Below the pieces are notes generated by a model that did no database searches, was not told the origin of the DNA, and saw nothing but the letters and a program-made list of their open reading frames with translations. Position numbers and translations under genes: made by a program. A DNA stretch of 36,051 nucleotides from Hyphomicrobiales bacterium (GTDB taxonomy: Bacteria > Pseudomonadota > Alphaproteobacteria > Rhizobiales > Beijerinckiaceae). Every line of letters starts with the position of its first letter. Position 1 is the stretch's first letter. This document shows positions 1-9,032 of this stretch, piece after piece. The stretch is from positions 1 to 36,051 of the forward strand of contig JANYIH010000287.1 of assembly GCA_025358745.1 (NCBI GenBank), in the 5' to 3' direction.

Positions 1-1
1 G

Positions 2-1048
2 CCCCATATCGTCGAGGCCGCGATCAAGGCGTTGCGCGACGGCGAGCATGGCTACACCCCGGCGACCGGCATCCTGCCGTTGCGCGAGGCGGTCGCCGCC
101 GATCTGCACAAGCGCCACGGCGTCGAAGTCTCGCCCGATCATGTGATGATCGTGCCGGGCGGCAAGGTGACGATGTTTATGGCGATCCTGATGTTCGGGG
201 CGCCGGGCGTCGACATCCTCTATCCCGACCCCGGCTTTCCGATCTATCGCTCGATGATCGAGTTCACCGGCGCGCGGCCGATCCCGATCCCGATGCGCGA
301 GGAAAACGGCTTCGCCTTCTCGGCGGAGGAGACGCTTTCGCTGATGACGCCGGCGACCCGCCTCATCATCCTCAACTCGCCCGCCAACCCCACCGGCGGC
401 GTCAGCCCCAAGGCGGAAATCGACAAGCTCGTCGCCGGCCTCGCCCGCTTCCCCGACGCGGCGATTCTGTCGGATGAAATCTACGGACAGATGACCTATG
501 ACGGGCTCGCCCACCAGACCCTGCTCGCCTATCCAGAAATTCGCGACCGGCTGATCCTGCTCGACGGCTGGTCGAAGACCTACGCCATGACCGGCTGGCG
601 GCTCGGCTATTCGATCTGGCCCGCCCAACTCTACGAAGCGGGACGCAAGCTCGCGGTCAATTCCTATTCCTGCGTCAATGCGCCAACCCAGTTCGCCGGG
701 CTGGCCGCGCTGACCGGGCCGCAGGACGCCGTCCACGCGATGGTCAAGGAATTCGACGCGCGGCGCAAAATCGTGGTCGAGGGGCTGAACGCGATCCCCC
801 ACATTCGCGCCGCGACGCCGAAGGGCGCGTTCTACGCCTTCCCCAACATCGCCGCGACCGGCTGGAAGGCCAAGCCGCTCGCCAGCTCTCTGCTGGAAAA
901 AGCGGGCGTCGCGACCATCGGCGGCCCCGATTTCGGCGTTTATGGCGAGGGCTATCTCAGGCTCTCCTACGCCAATTCGCGCGAGAACATCCTTCGCGCC
1001 TTGCGCCGGATCGAGAATTTCCTCGCCAGCGAGAAAGCGCCGTCGTGA
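2..1048 (+). CDS. PLP-dependent class I/II aminotransferase, 5' end outside the window
   Basis: This is the C-terminal part of a fold-type I aminotransferase. The reading frame is open from base 2 and the N-terminus lies upstream of the window. Visible family landmarks are the substrate/PLP loop NSPANPTGG, the PLP-ring aspartate in LSDEIYG, and the Schiff-base lysine in DGWSKTYAMTGWRLGY. The early GYTPATGILPLREAVA segment is typical of aspartate/aromatic aminotransferase-like enzymes. It would transfer an amino group from an amino acid to a 2-oxo acid in the cytoplasm; the substrate cannot be told from sequence. The TTG at 32 lies inside the conserved fold, so it is not the real start. The gene ends at a TGA about 70 bases before the next gene on the same strand. 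Confidence 0.93.
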   Translation, partial: PHIVEAAIKALRDGEHGYTPATGILPLREAVAADLHKRHGVEVSPDHVMIVPGGKVTMFMAILMFGAPGVDILYPDPGFPIYRSMIEFTGARPIPIPMREENGFAFSAEETLSLMTPATRLIILNSPANPTGGVSPKAEIDKLVAGLARFPDAAILSDEIYGQMTYDGLAHQTLLAYPEIRDRLILLDGWSKTYAMTGWRLGYSIWPAQLYEAGRKLAVNSYSCVNAPTQFAGLAALTGPQDAVHAMVKEFDARRKIVVEGLNAIPHIRAATPKGAFYAFPNIAATGWKAKPLASSLLEKAGVATIGGPDFGVYGEGYLRLSYANSRENILRALRRIENFLASEKAPS

Positions 1049-1121
1049 AATGTTGACATTGGCGCTGGCGTTTGGCAACGCAGGGCGCTAACGCTCCCCC
1101 CGCTACCAGCGTCAATTGATC

Positions 1122-1526
1122 ATGCGCCGCATCGCCCTTATTTTGACCTGCCTTTTCCTCGTCTCCGGCGCTTCCGCGCAACAGGAAAAGCCGCCGACCC
1201 CCGTCTGCGATTCGGCGCGCATCGGTGCGCGCGAGCTTGCCGATTGCCTGCGCACCGCCTCGGATAAGTCCGAGCAGGCGCTGCAAAGCACGTTCGCGGC
1301 CGCGCTGAAATCGATCGAATTGAAGTCAAAAATAATGGCGACGCGCAAAACGCGCTGGAAGCGGTTCCTCAGCGATTCGCAGACGCAATGGGCGGCCTGG
1401 CGCGACGAGGAATGCCAGGATCTGGCGCCGCTTGAGGCGGCCGGCGCCGGCGGCGACCCGCGCCTGGCCTGCTTGATCGACCACAATGCGCACCGCACGG
1501 CGGATTTGAAGGCGCGTTATCCTTAA
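1122..1526 (+). CDS. Secreted LprI-like (DUF1311) protein
   Basis: A 134-residue protein that begins with a signal peptide (MRRIALILTCLFLVSGASA, cleavage likely before QQ). The mature part has the DUF1311 / LprI-like pattern: an early Cys pair (CDSAR, ADCLR), a helical stretch, then LSDSQTQWAAWRDEEC, a later Cys in RLACLID and a final arginine-containing helix. Four mature cysteines probably form two disulfides. Some relatives inhibit host lysozyme, but most members have no known function, so a periplasmic role is all that can be said. ATG 1122 was chosen over a TTG six bases upstream. Its stop shares a 4-base TTAA with the stop of the convergent response-regulator gene. Confidence 0.7.
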   Translation: MRRIALILTCLFLVSGASAQQEKPPTPVCDSARIGARELADCLRTASDKSEQALQSTFAAALKSIELKSKIMATRKTRWKRFLSDSQTQWAAWRDEECQDLAPLEAAGAGGDPRLACLIDHNAHRTADLKARYP

Positions 1527-2143
1527 GCCCCGCTCGTCTCCATCGCGATCCGCATCAGGTCCATCGAGGACCGTGCGCCGAGCTTCTGCTTCAGCGCGGT
1601 GCAATTGTTGGCGACTGTCTTGTAGGACACATGCAGCGCGTCGGCGATGTCGCCCATCGATTTGCCCGCCGCCAGCATCCTGAGGATTTCCAGTTCGCGC
1701 GAACTCAAGCTGGCGACCTTGTTGGCGTTGACGTTGGTGCGCAGGAACGCGATCTGGCGCGCCATGTCGGGATGCAGATAGACCCCGCCGCGCGCCACTT
1801 GCCGGACCGCGTCGGCGAACAGCGAGGGGTCGTCGTTCTTGGCGATGTATCCCCTGGCGCCGGCCTCGATGGCGCGGGCGGCGAACACGGGATCGTCGTT
1901 CATCGTAAAGATGATGATCTTGGCCTGCTCGTCGCGCAGGCGGATGCGGCGGCACACTTCCAGCCCCGACAGGCCCGGCAGGTTGAGATCGACCACCGCG
2001 ACGTCGGGCTTCCACGAAAAATACAGCGCCTGCCCCTGCTCGGCGTCCGCCGCATCGCGAACCTCGATTTCCGCGTCAGCGGCGAGCAACGCCTTGCAGC
2101 CGGAAATGACGATAGGATGATCGTCGACGATCAATACCCGCAC
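1523..2143 (-). CDS. Orphan NarL/FixJ-family response regulator
   Basis: A 206-residue two-domain regulator. The receiver domain (about 1-120) has the acidic pair Asp7-Asp8, phospho-acceptor Asp52 in VVDLNLPG, Thr80 and Lys102. The LuxR-type helix-turn-helix (about 145-206) begins LSSRELEILRMLAAGKS and carries the recognition segment VSYKTVANNCTALKQKLG. A GTG start at 2143 is supported by GGGAGGA just upstream; the frame continues further upstream only as a shadow of apbE. It lies 47 bases after apbE on the same strand and probably belongs to the same transcript as the NosR-like gene. No histidine kinase is in the window, so the phosphodonor is unknown. By context it may control, or report on, the redox module upstream. 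Confidence 0.93.
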   Translation of the reverse strand: MRVLIVDDHPIVISGCKALLAADAEIEVRDAADAEQGQALYFSWKPDVAVVDLNLPGLSGLEVCRRIRLRDEQAKIIIFTMNDDPVFAARAIEAGARGYIAKNDDPSLFADAVRQVARGGVYLHPDMARQIAFLRTNVNANKVASLSSRELEILRMLAAGKSMGDIADALHVSYKTVANNCTALKQKLGARSSMDLMRIAMETSGA

Positions 2144-2190
2144 GCGAACGTCCTCCCATGACGCCGTGATGACGCGCCGGGCCGGGGAAA

Positions 2191-3168
2191 TCAACCCAGC
2201 GCGAAACCCGACGTGCGCGTGACCGCGCCGTCCTTGGCCACGAACAGTCCTTCCGCGCGGAAGTGGGCGAGCAGCGCCGGCGCCGCCGCGCGGCCGATCA
2301 AAAACGCCGCCGTCGACAGCGCGTCCGCCAGCAGTCCGCTTTCCGCCTGCACGGTCACGCCGGCGAAATCGCCGGGCGAGACGCCCAGTCGGGGATCGAC
2401 GATGTGGTTGCGCGCGTAATCGGGCGACCAGAAATATTGATAGTCGCCCGAGGTGGCGAGAAAGCCGGTCACCGGCGTCCGCGCCACGCTCTCCTGACGC
2501 TTGCGCGGATGGCGCACGCCAGCGAGCCAGGGCCGCCCGTCCGGCCGAGACCCGCGCGCGCCGAGCACGTCGGTGTCGAACAGGGCTTGCCGCACGCCGA
2601 GCCGTCCCAGCGCCGCCGCGACGCGATCCGCGGCGAGCCCGCGCGCCAGCGAATTGAGTGTGACGGCCATATGCGGGCGGGCGAAGCTGACCTGGCTCTC
2701 GTCGAACCGCAGCGCGGTCTGGTCGACTTTGGCCTGCGCGGCCGTCAATTCCCCGCCATCGAGCCAGCGGCCGCGTTTTGCGGCGGCGTCCATCGCCAGC
2801 CACAGCGGCTGGATCGTCACATCGAACGCGCCCGCGCTCGCTTCGTGCATCAGCGCCGCCGTCCGCAGCATCCGCAATAGGCTCGCGCTCGGCCTATCGA
2901 GCCGTCCGTCGCGATTGAGCTTGAACACCTCGCTGTCCTCCCGCGTCAGGCTCGACAGCCGATCGGCGTCGCGGATTTCGGCGAGGGCGGCGGTGAAGGC
3001 GGGCTCGGCGTCCCGTTCGTCCTCGGCGATCACTGACACCGAGACCGTCGCGCCAAACGCGACGCCCAGGCGGCGGTAGAGCCTCCCCCCGGTGGCATCC
3101 GAACCGATCGCCGCCGTCAACCCCGCTGCGGCCAGTCCCAGCGCGTCGCGGCGAGTGGGGAGCTTCAT
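2191..3168 (-). CDS. apbE: FAD:protein FMN transferase, ApbE family
   Basis: A 325-residue ApbE-family protein. ApbE enzymes move FMN from FAD onto a threonine of a target protein in a Mg-dependent reaction. Family landmarks include SSLTREDSEVFKLNRDG (about 70-86), FDVTIQPLWLAM, TLNSLARGLAADRV, the HIVDPRLG metal/nucleotide loop and the ADALSTAAFLIG helix. The N-terminus (MKLPTRRDALGLAAAGLTAA) has twin arginines and a hydrophobic stretch, suggesting Tat export as in other periplasmic ApbE proteins. Its ATG overlaps the stop of the NosR-like gene (ATGA), so the two are translationally coupled. That gene encodes an FMN-binding domain, the obvious substrate; in denitrifiers NosX plays this role for NosR. 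Confidence 0.93.
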   Translation of the reverse strand: MKLPTRRDALGLAAAGLTAAIGSDATGGRLYRRLGVAFGATVSVSVIAEDERDAEPAFTAALAEIRDADRLSSLTREDSEVFKLNRDGRLDRPSASLLRMLRTAALMHEASAGAFDVTIQPLWLAMDAAAKRGRWLDGGELTAAQAKVDQTALRFDESQVSFARPHMAVTLNSLARGLAADRVAAALGRLGVRQALFDTDVLGARGSRPDGRPWLAGVRHPRKRQESVARTPVTGFLATSGDYQYFWSPDYARNHIVDPRLGVSPGDFAGVTVQAESGLLADALSTAAFLIGRAAAPALLAHFRAEGLFVAKDGAVTRTSGFALG

Positions 3169-5252
3169 TGCGCCGCCCTCAGCCGCGCGGCGCGCTTGGC
3201 CGCCAGCACCAGCGGCACGCATTGGCGCGCGTCATTGTTGATGACGACGCAATCCATGCACTGGAAGCACTCGGAATAGACGATCGCGCCGCTCTTCTGA
3301 ATCGCGTTGTAGCGGCATTTCGCCTTGCAGAGCTGGCACGGATCGCCGCATTCGACCCGGCGCTTCAGCCAGTCCCAGCGCCGCAAAAGCCCGACCAGCG
3401 CGAAGGCGGCGCCAAGAGGGCACAGATAGCGGCAGAAGAACTTGAACGCGAACATGCCGCCGACGACGAGGCCCAAAGCATAGAGCACGAACGGCAGGCT
3501 GCGGGCGAATTCCAGCGTGATCGCGGTCTTGAACGGCTCGATCTCGGCCAAGGTCTCGGCCGGCGCGTTGGGAATGGCGGCCGCGAGCAGAACGCCCGCC
3601 AGCGCGACATATTTGAGGCTTTTCAGCCTCGCGTCCCAACGCTCGGGGATGCGGATCGGCTTGATGCCGAGCCAGCGGCCGAAATCGGCGGCAAGCTCCT
3701 GCATCGCGCCGAACGGGCACAGCCAGCCGCAGAACGTCCCCCGCCCCCACACGACCAGCGTGGCGAGCGTGAACCCCCACAGAACCAGGCTCGGCGGGTC
3801 GTAGAGCAGGAACGCCAGCGATCCCTGCCCACGCGCGGCGCGCGTCAGCCCGATCAGGCTGACGATGGACAATTGCGCCTGCGCCCAGAAGCCGATGAAC
3901 AACAGCGTGAAGACGAGAAACGCCCGCCGCGCCCAGGCGAAGCGGGCCGCCCGCGCCGTCAGCCGGCCTTGCGCCGCGAGCGCGATGGTCAATCCGATCA
4001 GTGAGAGCGCGATGATCGCGGTGTCGAGCGCCCTGTCGCGCCAGACGCCGAGCGCGCCCTTGGCCTCCTCGGGCGGCGGCAGGGTCAAAAGGTCGGCCGG
4101 CGTGGAATAGGGAAAGCCGAAATCGTGGCTGATTCGCGCCGGCAGGATCTGCCCCTTCTCGCGCGTCGCCAACAGACCCAGCGTCGCGGTCGCGGAAGGG
4201 TTCCAGCCCGTTTGCGGCTTGATGACGAACACCGCGAGATCGCCCTGCGGCGCCTGGGCGACCGGCCTGCGCCAGGCGAAATCGCGGATTTCCACCGGCG
4301 CGCCGGATTGGGCAAAAGTCAGCCGCGTCGGCGCCGCGCCTTGCACATAGTCCTCGCCCATGAAGGAATAGCGCCCGGTCGAGACCACCAAGATCGCGTG
4401 GCGGCCGTCGAGATCGGAGATAAGCCGTTCGAACGCCTTGTCGCCGATGAGATTGCGCCCGACCATCGGCGTATCGATTTCGCCGACCCAAAGCTCGATG
4501 AAGGGGTCTTGCGGGTGGGCGCGCACGTCAGCGTCGAGCCCCTCGCCATCCGTGCCCTTGAACGGAGCCTCCGACTCCGCGTTCGAGACGCGGTAGTGTT
4601 TGATGTAACCGCCCGCGACCAGCCCCGCCCAATCGAGCTTGTGGAACACATCCCCGCGCACCCGCGCCGAGCGGGAGGGATCGCGCCCCTCGGCGAAGCC
4701 TAGCTTCTCGCGCGCCACCGTCAATCCCGAGGCGAGCAGCGTCTCGTTGAGAATGCGCACGCTCGCCGTCGCCTTGGCGACGCCGTCGACCACGACCACC
4801 GCGCCGTCGCTCGTCGGGCTGCCGGCCGGCGGCCCGACCTTGATCGTCTGCTTGAGCGATTTTCCCTTGTATTGCTTGACGAAATCGAACAGCGGCTCCG
4901 GCCCGAGCCCGTCCACGAACACCGGCTCGTGGAAATGCACGACCTTCACTTCAAGAAATGTCCCGTCCGGCGCCAACGCCACCAGAAGGTCGATCGGCGT
5001 GCCGGAAAAGCCGGGGATCGGCGCCAGATCGACGGATTCATAGACATAGGCGACAAGCTGGTTCTCGGTCGCGTTCTGCTTGAAGATCGGCCAGACGGGG
5101 AGGCGATCGTCCTTCTCGCCGAGAATATAAGGCGCGGGGAAGGCGCGTTCGAGGTCGGCGCGGGTGAGAAAGCCGGCGAGCGCGGGCAGGCAGGCGAAAG
5201 CCCAGGCGCAAAGCCCGAGGCAAATCATAAACGCCGACCGCAACCCCCGCAT
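3165..5252 (-). CDS. NosR/NirI-like FMN-binding, polyferredoxin membrane protein
   Basis: A 695-residue membrane protein with the full NosR/NirI layout: signal peptide (1-27), periplasmic FMN-binding domain (about 60-185), a further periplasmic region to about 395, several membrane helices (about 405-620) with two CxxxCP motifs (Cys508/512, Cys607/611), and a cytoplasmic ferredoxin-like tail with two four-cysteine sets (635, 639, 642, 646 and 662, 665, 668, 678). Thr162 in the KATASV segment fits the flavinylated threonine of the family, although the usual SGAT signature is altered to AKAT. ATG 5252 is preferred over an ATG 27 bases upstream because GGGAGGA sits just before it. Known relatives pass electrons across the membrane and are needed for nosZ expression or activity; here no nosZ, nosD or nirS is nearby, so the partner is unknown. 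Confidence 0.9.
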   Translation of the reverse strand: MRGLRSAFMICLGLCAWAFACLPALAGFLTRADLERAFPAPYILGEKDDRLPVWPIFKQNATENQLVAYVYESVDLAPIPGFSGTPIDLLVALAPDGTFLEVKVVHFHEPVFVDGLGPEPLFDFVKQYKGKSLKQTIKVGPPAGSPTSDGAVVVVDGVAKATASVRILNETLLASGLTVAREKLGFAEGRDPSRSARVRGDVFHKLDWAGLVAGGYIKHYRVSNAESEAPFKGTDGEGLDADVRAHPQDPFIELWVGEIDTPMVGRNLIGDKAFERLISDLDGRHAILVVSTGRYSFMGEDYVQGAAPTRLTFAQSGAPVEIRDFAWRRPVAQAPQGDLAVFVIKPQTGWNPSATATLGLLATREKGQILPARISHDFGFPYSTPADLLTLPPPEEAKGALGVWRDRALDTAIIALSLIGLTIALAAQGRLTARAARFAWARRAFLVFTLLFIGFWAQAQLSIVSLIGLTRAARGQGSLAFLLYDPPSLVLWGFTLATLVVWGRGTFCGWLCPFGAMQELAADFGRWLGIKPIRIPERWDARLKSLKYVALAGVLLAAAIPNAPAETLAEIEPFKTAITLEFARSLPFVLYALGLVVGGMFAFKFFCRYLCPLGAAFALVGLLRRWDWLKRRVECGDPCQLCKAKCRYNAIQKSGAIVYSECFQCMDCVVINNDARQCVPLVLAAKRAARLRAAQ

Positions 5253-5434
5253 TCGTCCTCCCGCGCGAAACCTACGCATCGAGGCGAACCGGGATATAGG
5301 ACTAAAGAGGGAGGCGCTCCCCCTCCCATCGCCCGCAACGCTCGCTTGGCGCCGCTCCCGAAATGTTGAAGGTCCGCGCGAAACGCCGGACGCCTTCGCG
5401 GGTTGTGACCGCGTAGGCGCAACTCCGGACGGCG
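5253..5434. promoter_or_regulatory. Divergent intergenic region between the NosR-like operon and a peptidase gene
   Basis: This 182-base gap must hold the promoters of two divergent units: the NosR-like operon (minus strand) and the papain-like gene (plus strand). The only structured element seen is a short hairpin GGGAG-GCG-CTCCC at 5309-5321. A strong GGGAGGA ribosome-binding site for the NosR-like gene lies next to its ATG. No consensus -35/-10 pair or FNR-type box stands out. Confidence 0.4.
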
Positions 5435-6361
5435 ATGAATTTCAGACACCGCATTTTCGCTACCGTCGCCCTCGGCATCTTGTATTGCGGCGCGGCGACC
5501 GCCGCTCCCGAGGGAACCGCCACGACGGCAGGCGAAAGCTATAAGCTGCCGATTTCCCCGCCGCGGGATCAGGGCGATTCCGATTTGTGCTGGGTGTTCG
5601 CTACGCTCAACATGCTCGAGTCCAACTATCTGCAAAAGCATCCCGGCTCGCACATCGAGCTTTCGCGCGGGGCCGTGCAGCGAGCCTCGATAGCCGACCG
5701 CTTTGCGCGATTGATCACGAACAATTCCGCGCATCTCGAAGACGGCGGCGTCGCGGTTGACGCGTTGGCGTTGATCCGCGCCAACGGCTTGTTCGCGGCG
5801 CAGGACTTTCACGATTACGTCGATTCCGATCCAATATTCACGACCGCGGCCGCGCGCTTGTCTAGGATTGCCCTCGCGAGCGAAAAGGCGAAGGCGCTGG
5901 ACCGCGCTTTGGCGGCAGCGCTGGGCGTGCTCCCCGCCGTCACTCACCTCGGCGGCAAGGATTTGACCCCGAGCGAACTCGCCGACGCGGTGCTCGGCGA
6001 CGAGACCTGGACCGAATACGACGTGATCGGCGCGGGCGTCGCCCATGTCGGCCCGTCCGACGATCCCGACGCGCGGCCCGAGACGCGCGTGCATTACGTG
6101 CCGCTCGCCACCGCGATCGATCTTATCCACCGCTCGCTTGCGGGCGGGGAGGCGGTGGTGTGGGGCTCGAAGGACAATCATGCGCTGGAAATCTTCGGCG
6201 CCGATTACGATTCTTCCGGCCAGCCGCTGTCTTATTGGGTCAAGGATTCGTTCGCCCCATACGTCTATCGCGCGCCCGCCGAGGCGATCCACAATGTCCT
6301 GACCGACGTGACCGTCGCCACGCCGTTCGCGCGCGATGAGCGCACGGCGGCCAAGAAATAA
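5435..6361 (+). CDS. Secreted papain-like (C1 family) cysteine peptidase homologue
   Basis: A 308-residue protein with a signal peptide (about 1-23). The segment PRDQGDSDLCWVFATLNMLE matches the papain/bleomycin-hydrolase active-site region: Gln46 would form the oxyanion hole and Cys52 would be the nucleophile. A later segment, DNHALEIFGADYD, supplies His249, followed by SYWVKDSF, where Asp271 stands at the position of the catalytic Asn in the usual KNSW motif. Spacing and motif order fit the C1 fold, with no large prodomain. It would act in the periplasm or outside the cell; the substrate is unknown. Its stop is 3 bases from the convergent ftsK stop. The Asn-to-Asp change may mean altered or lost activity. 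Confidence 0.75.
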   Translation: MNFRHRIFATVALGILYCGAATAAPEGTATTAGESYKLPISPPRDQGDSDLCWVFATLNMLESNYLQKHPGSHIELSRGAVQRASIADRFARLITNNSAHLEDGGVAVDALALIRANGLFAAQDFHDYVDSDPIFTTAAARLSRIALASEKAKALDRALAAALGVLPAVTHLGGKDLTPSELADAVLGDETWTEYDVIGAGVAHVGPSDDPDARPETRVHYVPLATAIDLIHRSLAGGEAVVWGSKDNHALEIFGADYDSSGQPLSYWVKDSFAPYVYRAPAEAIHNVLTDVTVATPFARDERTAAKK

Positions 6362-6364
6362 CGG

Positions 6365-8917
6365 TCACTCGTCGGCGTATTCGTCGCGATCCGGGCTCCC
6401 CGCCAGCACCTCGCGCTTGCCCTGATGGTTGGGGGCGCTGACGACTCCCTCTTTCTCCATCCGCTCCACCAGCGAGGCCGCCTTGTTGTAGCCGACCGAA
6501 AGACGGCGCTGCATGTAGCTGACCGACACCTTCTTCTCGCGCGTCACGATCGCCACGGCGCGGTCGTAATAGTCGCCCGCCTCCTCCTGATCCATCGTCA
6601 TCGCCGGCCCCGCGCCGGCCGAGGCGGCGGGCGGCTCGTCTTCTTCCGGCTCTTCCTCCTCGGTGATCGAGGTCAGATAGTCCGGCGTCCCCTGCGTCTT
6701 CAGATAGGCGACGATCTTCTCGACTTCCGTATCGGACACGAACGGCCCATGCACGCGGGAGATGCGGCCCCCGCCCGCCATATAGAGCATGTCGCCCTGC
6801 CCCAGGAGTTGCTCGGCGCCCTGCTCGCCCAGGATCGTGCGGCTGTCGATCTTGCTCGTCACCTGGAACGAGATGCGGGTCGGGAAATTGGCCTTGATCG
6901 TGCCGGTGATGACGTCGACCGAGGGGCGCTGCGTCGCCATGATGAGGTGGATGCCGGCCGCACGCGCCATCTGGGCGAGACGCTGGATCGCGCCCTCGAT
7001 GTCCTTGCCGGCGACCATCATCAGGTCGGCCATCTCGTCGACCACGACGACGATATAGGGCAGTTCGGCGAGGTCCATCTCCTCCTGCCGATAGAGCAAC
7101 TCGCCGGTCTCGGGGTCGAAGCCGTCCTGCACCTGGCGCGTGATCGCCTCGCCCTTGGCCGCCGCCTCGACGACGCGGGCGTTAAAACCGTCGATGTTGC
7201 GCACGCCGACTTTCGACATCTTGCGATAACGGTCCTCCATCTCGCGCACCGCCCATTTGAGCGCGACCACCGCCTTTTTTGGATCGGTCACGACGGGGGT
7301 GAGCAGATGCGGGATGCCGTCGTAGACGGAAAGTTCCAGCATTTTCGGATCGACCATGATCAGCCGGCACTGGCTCGGCTGCAACCGGTAGAGCAGACTC
7401 AGAATAAAGGTGTTGATCGCCACCGACTTGCCCGAACCGGTGGTGCCGGCGACCAGGAGATGCGGCATCTTGGCGAGATCGACGATGACGGGCTCGCCGC
7501 CGATCGTCTTGCCCAGCGCAATGGCGAGCTTCTGGGTCGAGTTCTCGAAATCCTGACAGGCCAGCATTTCGCGTAAGAACACCGTCTCGCGCTTTTGGTT
7601 GGGCAGTTCGACGCCGATGGCGTTGCGCCCCTGCACCACGGCCACACGGGCTGAGATCGCCGACATCGAGCGGGCGATGTCGTCGGCCAGACCGATCACC
7701 CGCGAGGATTTGACGCCCGGCGCCGGTTCCAGTTCGTACAGCGTCACGACAGGGCCGGGGCGCACGTTGATAATCTCGCCCTTGACGCCGAAATCGTCGA
7801 GCACGCCCTCCAGCAGTCGCGCGTTCTGCTCCAGCGAGTCGTCGGAGATCTTCGAGGCGGTCTTTTTCGGTTCGGCGAGCATGGTCAGCGCGGGCAATTC
7901 ATATTCGCCGCGCTCGATCGGCGTCGTGCGCCGGGCGGCCTTCAGCGGCCCGGCGGCCGGGGTCACGCGCGAAAGCGCAGCGGGCGCGGCGACCGCGGGC
8001 GGGGCTTTGAGGACCGGTTCGACGCGGGCAGCGATGCGCGGCGGCGGAGCGGGCGATTCGACCGGCGGAGCGGCGGTGGGGCCGAGTTGCAGCGGCGCCT
8101 CCAGCGGCGCGCTGAACGGCAGGCTCGATTCGTCGAGCCAGGGCGCGCGCGGCGCCGGCGCGGGCTTTTGCTTCTTACGGCGACGCGCGAGCAGGCGTTT
8201 CAGGCCGCTGCCGACGACGTAGCCGGCATGGATGACCGCGCCGAGCGAAACAAGCCCGAAACCCGGCTCGCCGTCGCGATCCTCGTCCTCAAGATCGACC
8301 GACGCCGCGCGGCGGCGCGGCGCGCTGGAGGGGACCGAGCCCGCCGCCGACGACGATTGAAACTGATACCCCGCCGCGGCGGTCAGCGACAGGATCGCCC
8401 CGGCCGCCAGCACGATGCCGACGCCGATCAGTTCCGCCTTCGAACCGGCGAAAATCTTGCGGGGCAGCCACAGCGCGGCGTCGCCGACGACACCGCCGAG
8501 CCCTGTCGTGAGCGGCCAGCTCGCGGGCGGAGGCAGCAGCGAGGCCACCCCCGAGGTCGCCGCCACGCCCGCCACCAGCAGCAGCAGTCGCGGCCAGACC
8601 CTGCCGAGCCGACGCTCGGCGATCAGCCGCCAGCCCCAGGCCGCCGGCGGCGCCAGCGCCGCCGCGCAACCGACGCCGAGAAACTGCATGAGTAGATCGG
8701 CCGTGACCGCGCCGCCGCGCCCGAGCCAATTGTGCGGCGGGTTGGAGGTGGCGTGATTGAGACTGGGATCGTCGACCGACCACGACATCAGGGCGAGGCC
8801 CGCCCCCACGATCAGCGCAAGCATGGCGACGCCCGCCGCCTCCGCCGCGCGCCGTTTGGGCCCCTCGCGCAGGGAATCGGGGAGATAATCGAACAGCGTG
8901 AAGGTGGTCGTACGCAT
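6365..8917 (-). CDS. ftsK: DNA translocase FtsK
   Basis: An 850-residue septal DNA pump that moves chromosome ends apart and activates XerCD recombination at dif. The N-terminus has four membrane helices (about 25-45, 70-95, 105-130, 155-185). A Pro/Ala-rich linker (about 190-345) follows, shorter than in E. coli. Next comes the RecA-like motor with Walker A GTTGSGKS at 491-498 and Walker [12 protein letters not shown] ending near Asp627. The C-terminal gamma winged helix (about 780-840, [20 protein letters not shown]) is the part that reads KOPS sequences. An acidic run ([10 protein letters not shown]) precedes gamma. The ATG at 8917 is close to a weak GGGG ribosome-binding site. All functional parts are present. 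Confidence 0.97.
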   Translation of the reverse strand: MRTTTFTLFDYLPDSLREGPKRRAAEAAGVAMLALIVGAGLALMSWSVDDPSLNHATSNPPHNWLGRGGAVTADLLMQFLGVGCAAALAPPAAWGWRLIAERRLGRVWPRLLLLVAGVAATSGVASLLPPPASWPLTTGLGGVVGDAALWLPRKIFAGSKAELIGVGIVLAAGAILSLTAAAGYQFQSSSAAGSVPSSAPRRRAASVDLEDEDRDGEPGFGLVSLGAVIHAGYVVGSGLKRLLARRRKKQKPAPAPRAPWLDESSLPFSAPLEAPLQLGPTAAPPVESPAPPPRIAARVEPVLKAPPAVAAPAALSRVTPAAGPLKAARRTTPIERGEYELPALTMLAEPKKTASKISDDSLEQNARLLEGVLDDFGVKGEIINVRPGPVVTLYELEPAPGVKSSRVIGLADDIARSMSAISARVAVVQGRNAIGVELPNQKRETVFLREMLACQDFENSTQKLAIALGKTIGGEPVIVDLAKMPHLLVAGTTGSGKSVAINTFILSLLYRLQPSQCRLIMVDPKMLELSVYDGIPHLLTPVVTDPKKAVVALKWAVREMEDRYRKMSKVGVRNIDGFNARVVEAAAKGEAITRQVQDGFDPETGELLYRQEEMDLAELPYIVVVVDEMADLMMVAGKDIEGAIQRLAQMARAAGIHLIMATQRPSVDVITGTIKANFPTRISFQVTSKIDSRTILGEQGAEQLLGQGDMLYMAGGGRISRVHGPFVSDTEVEKIVAYLKTQGTPDYLTSITEEEEPEEDEPPAASAGAGPAMTMDQEEAGDYYDRAVAIVTREKKVSVSYMQRRLSVGYNKAASLVERMEKEGVVSAPNHQGKREVLAGSPDRDEYADE

Positions 8918-9032
8918 GCAAAACCCCGCGCTTCGGCTTTTCGCGCCTGCGCTAAGGCTCCAAGCTAGGCGGCGGGGGTTAACGCCGACCTAACCTTAAC
9001 GAATGCCTGTCGAAATCTGGCGTGGGAAAGCC

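Noticed and set aside
2144-2803. Upstream extension of the response-regulator frame.
   Set aside because: It lies inside apbE in another frame and is Arg-rich; the receiver domain starts at GTG 2143 with a good ribosome-binding site.
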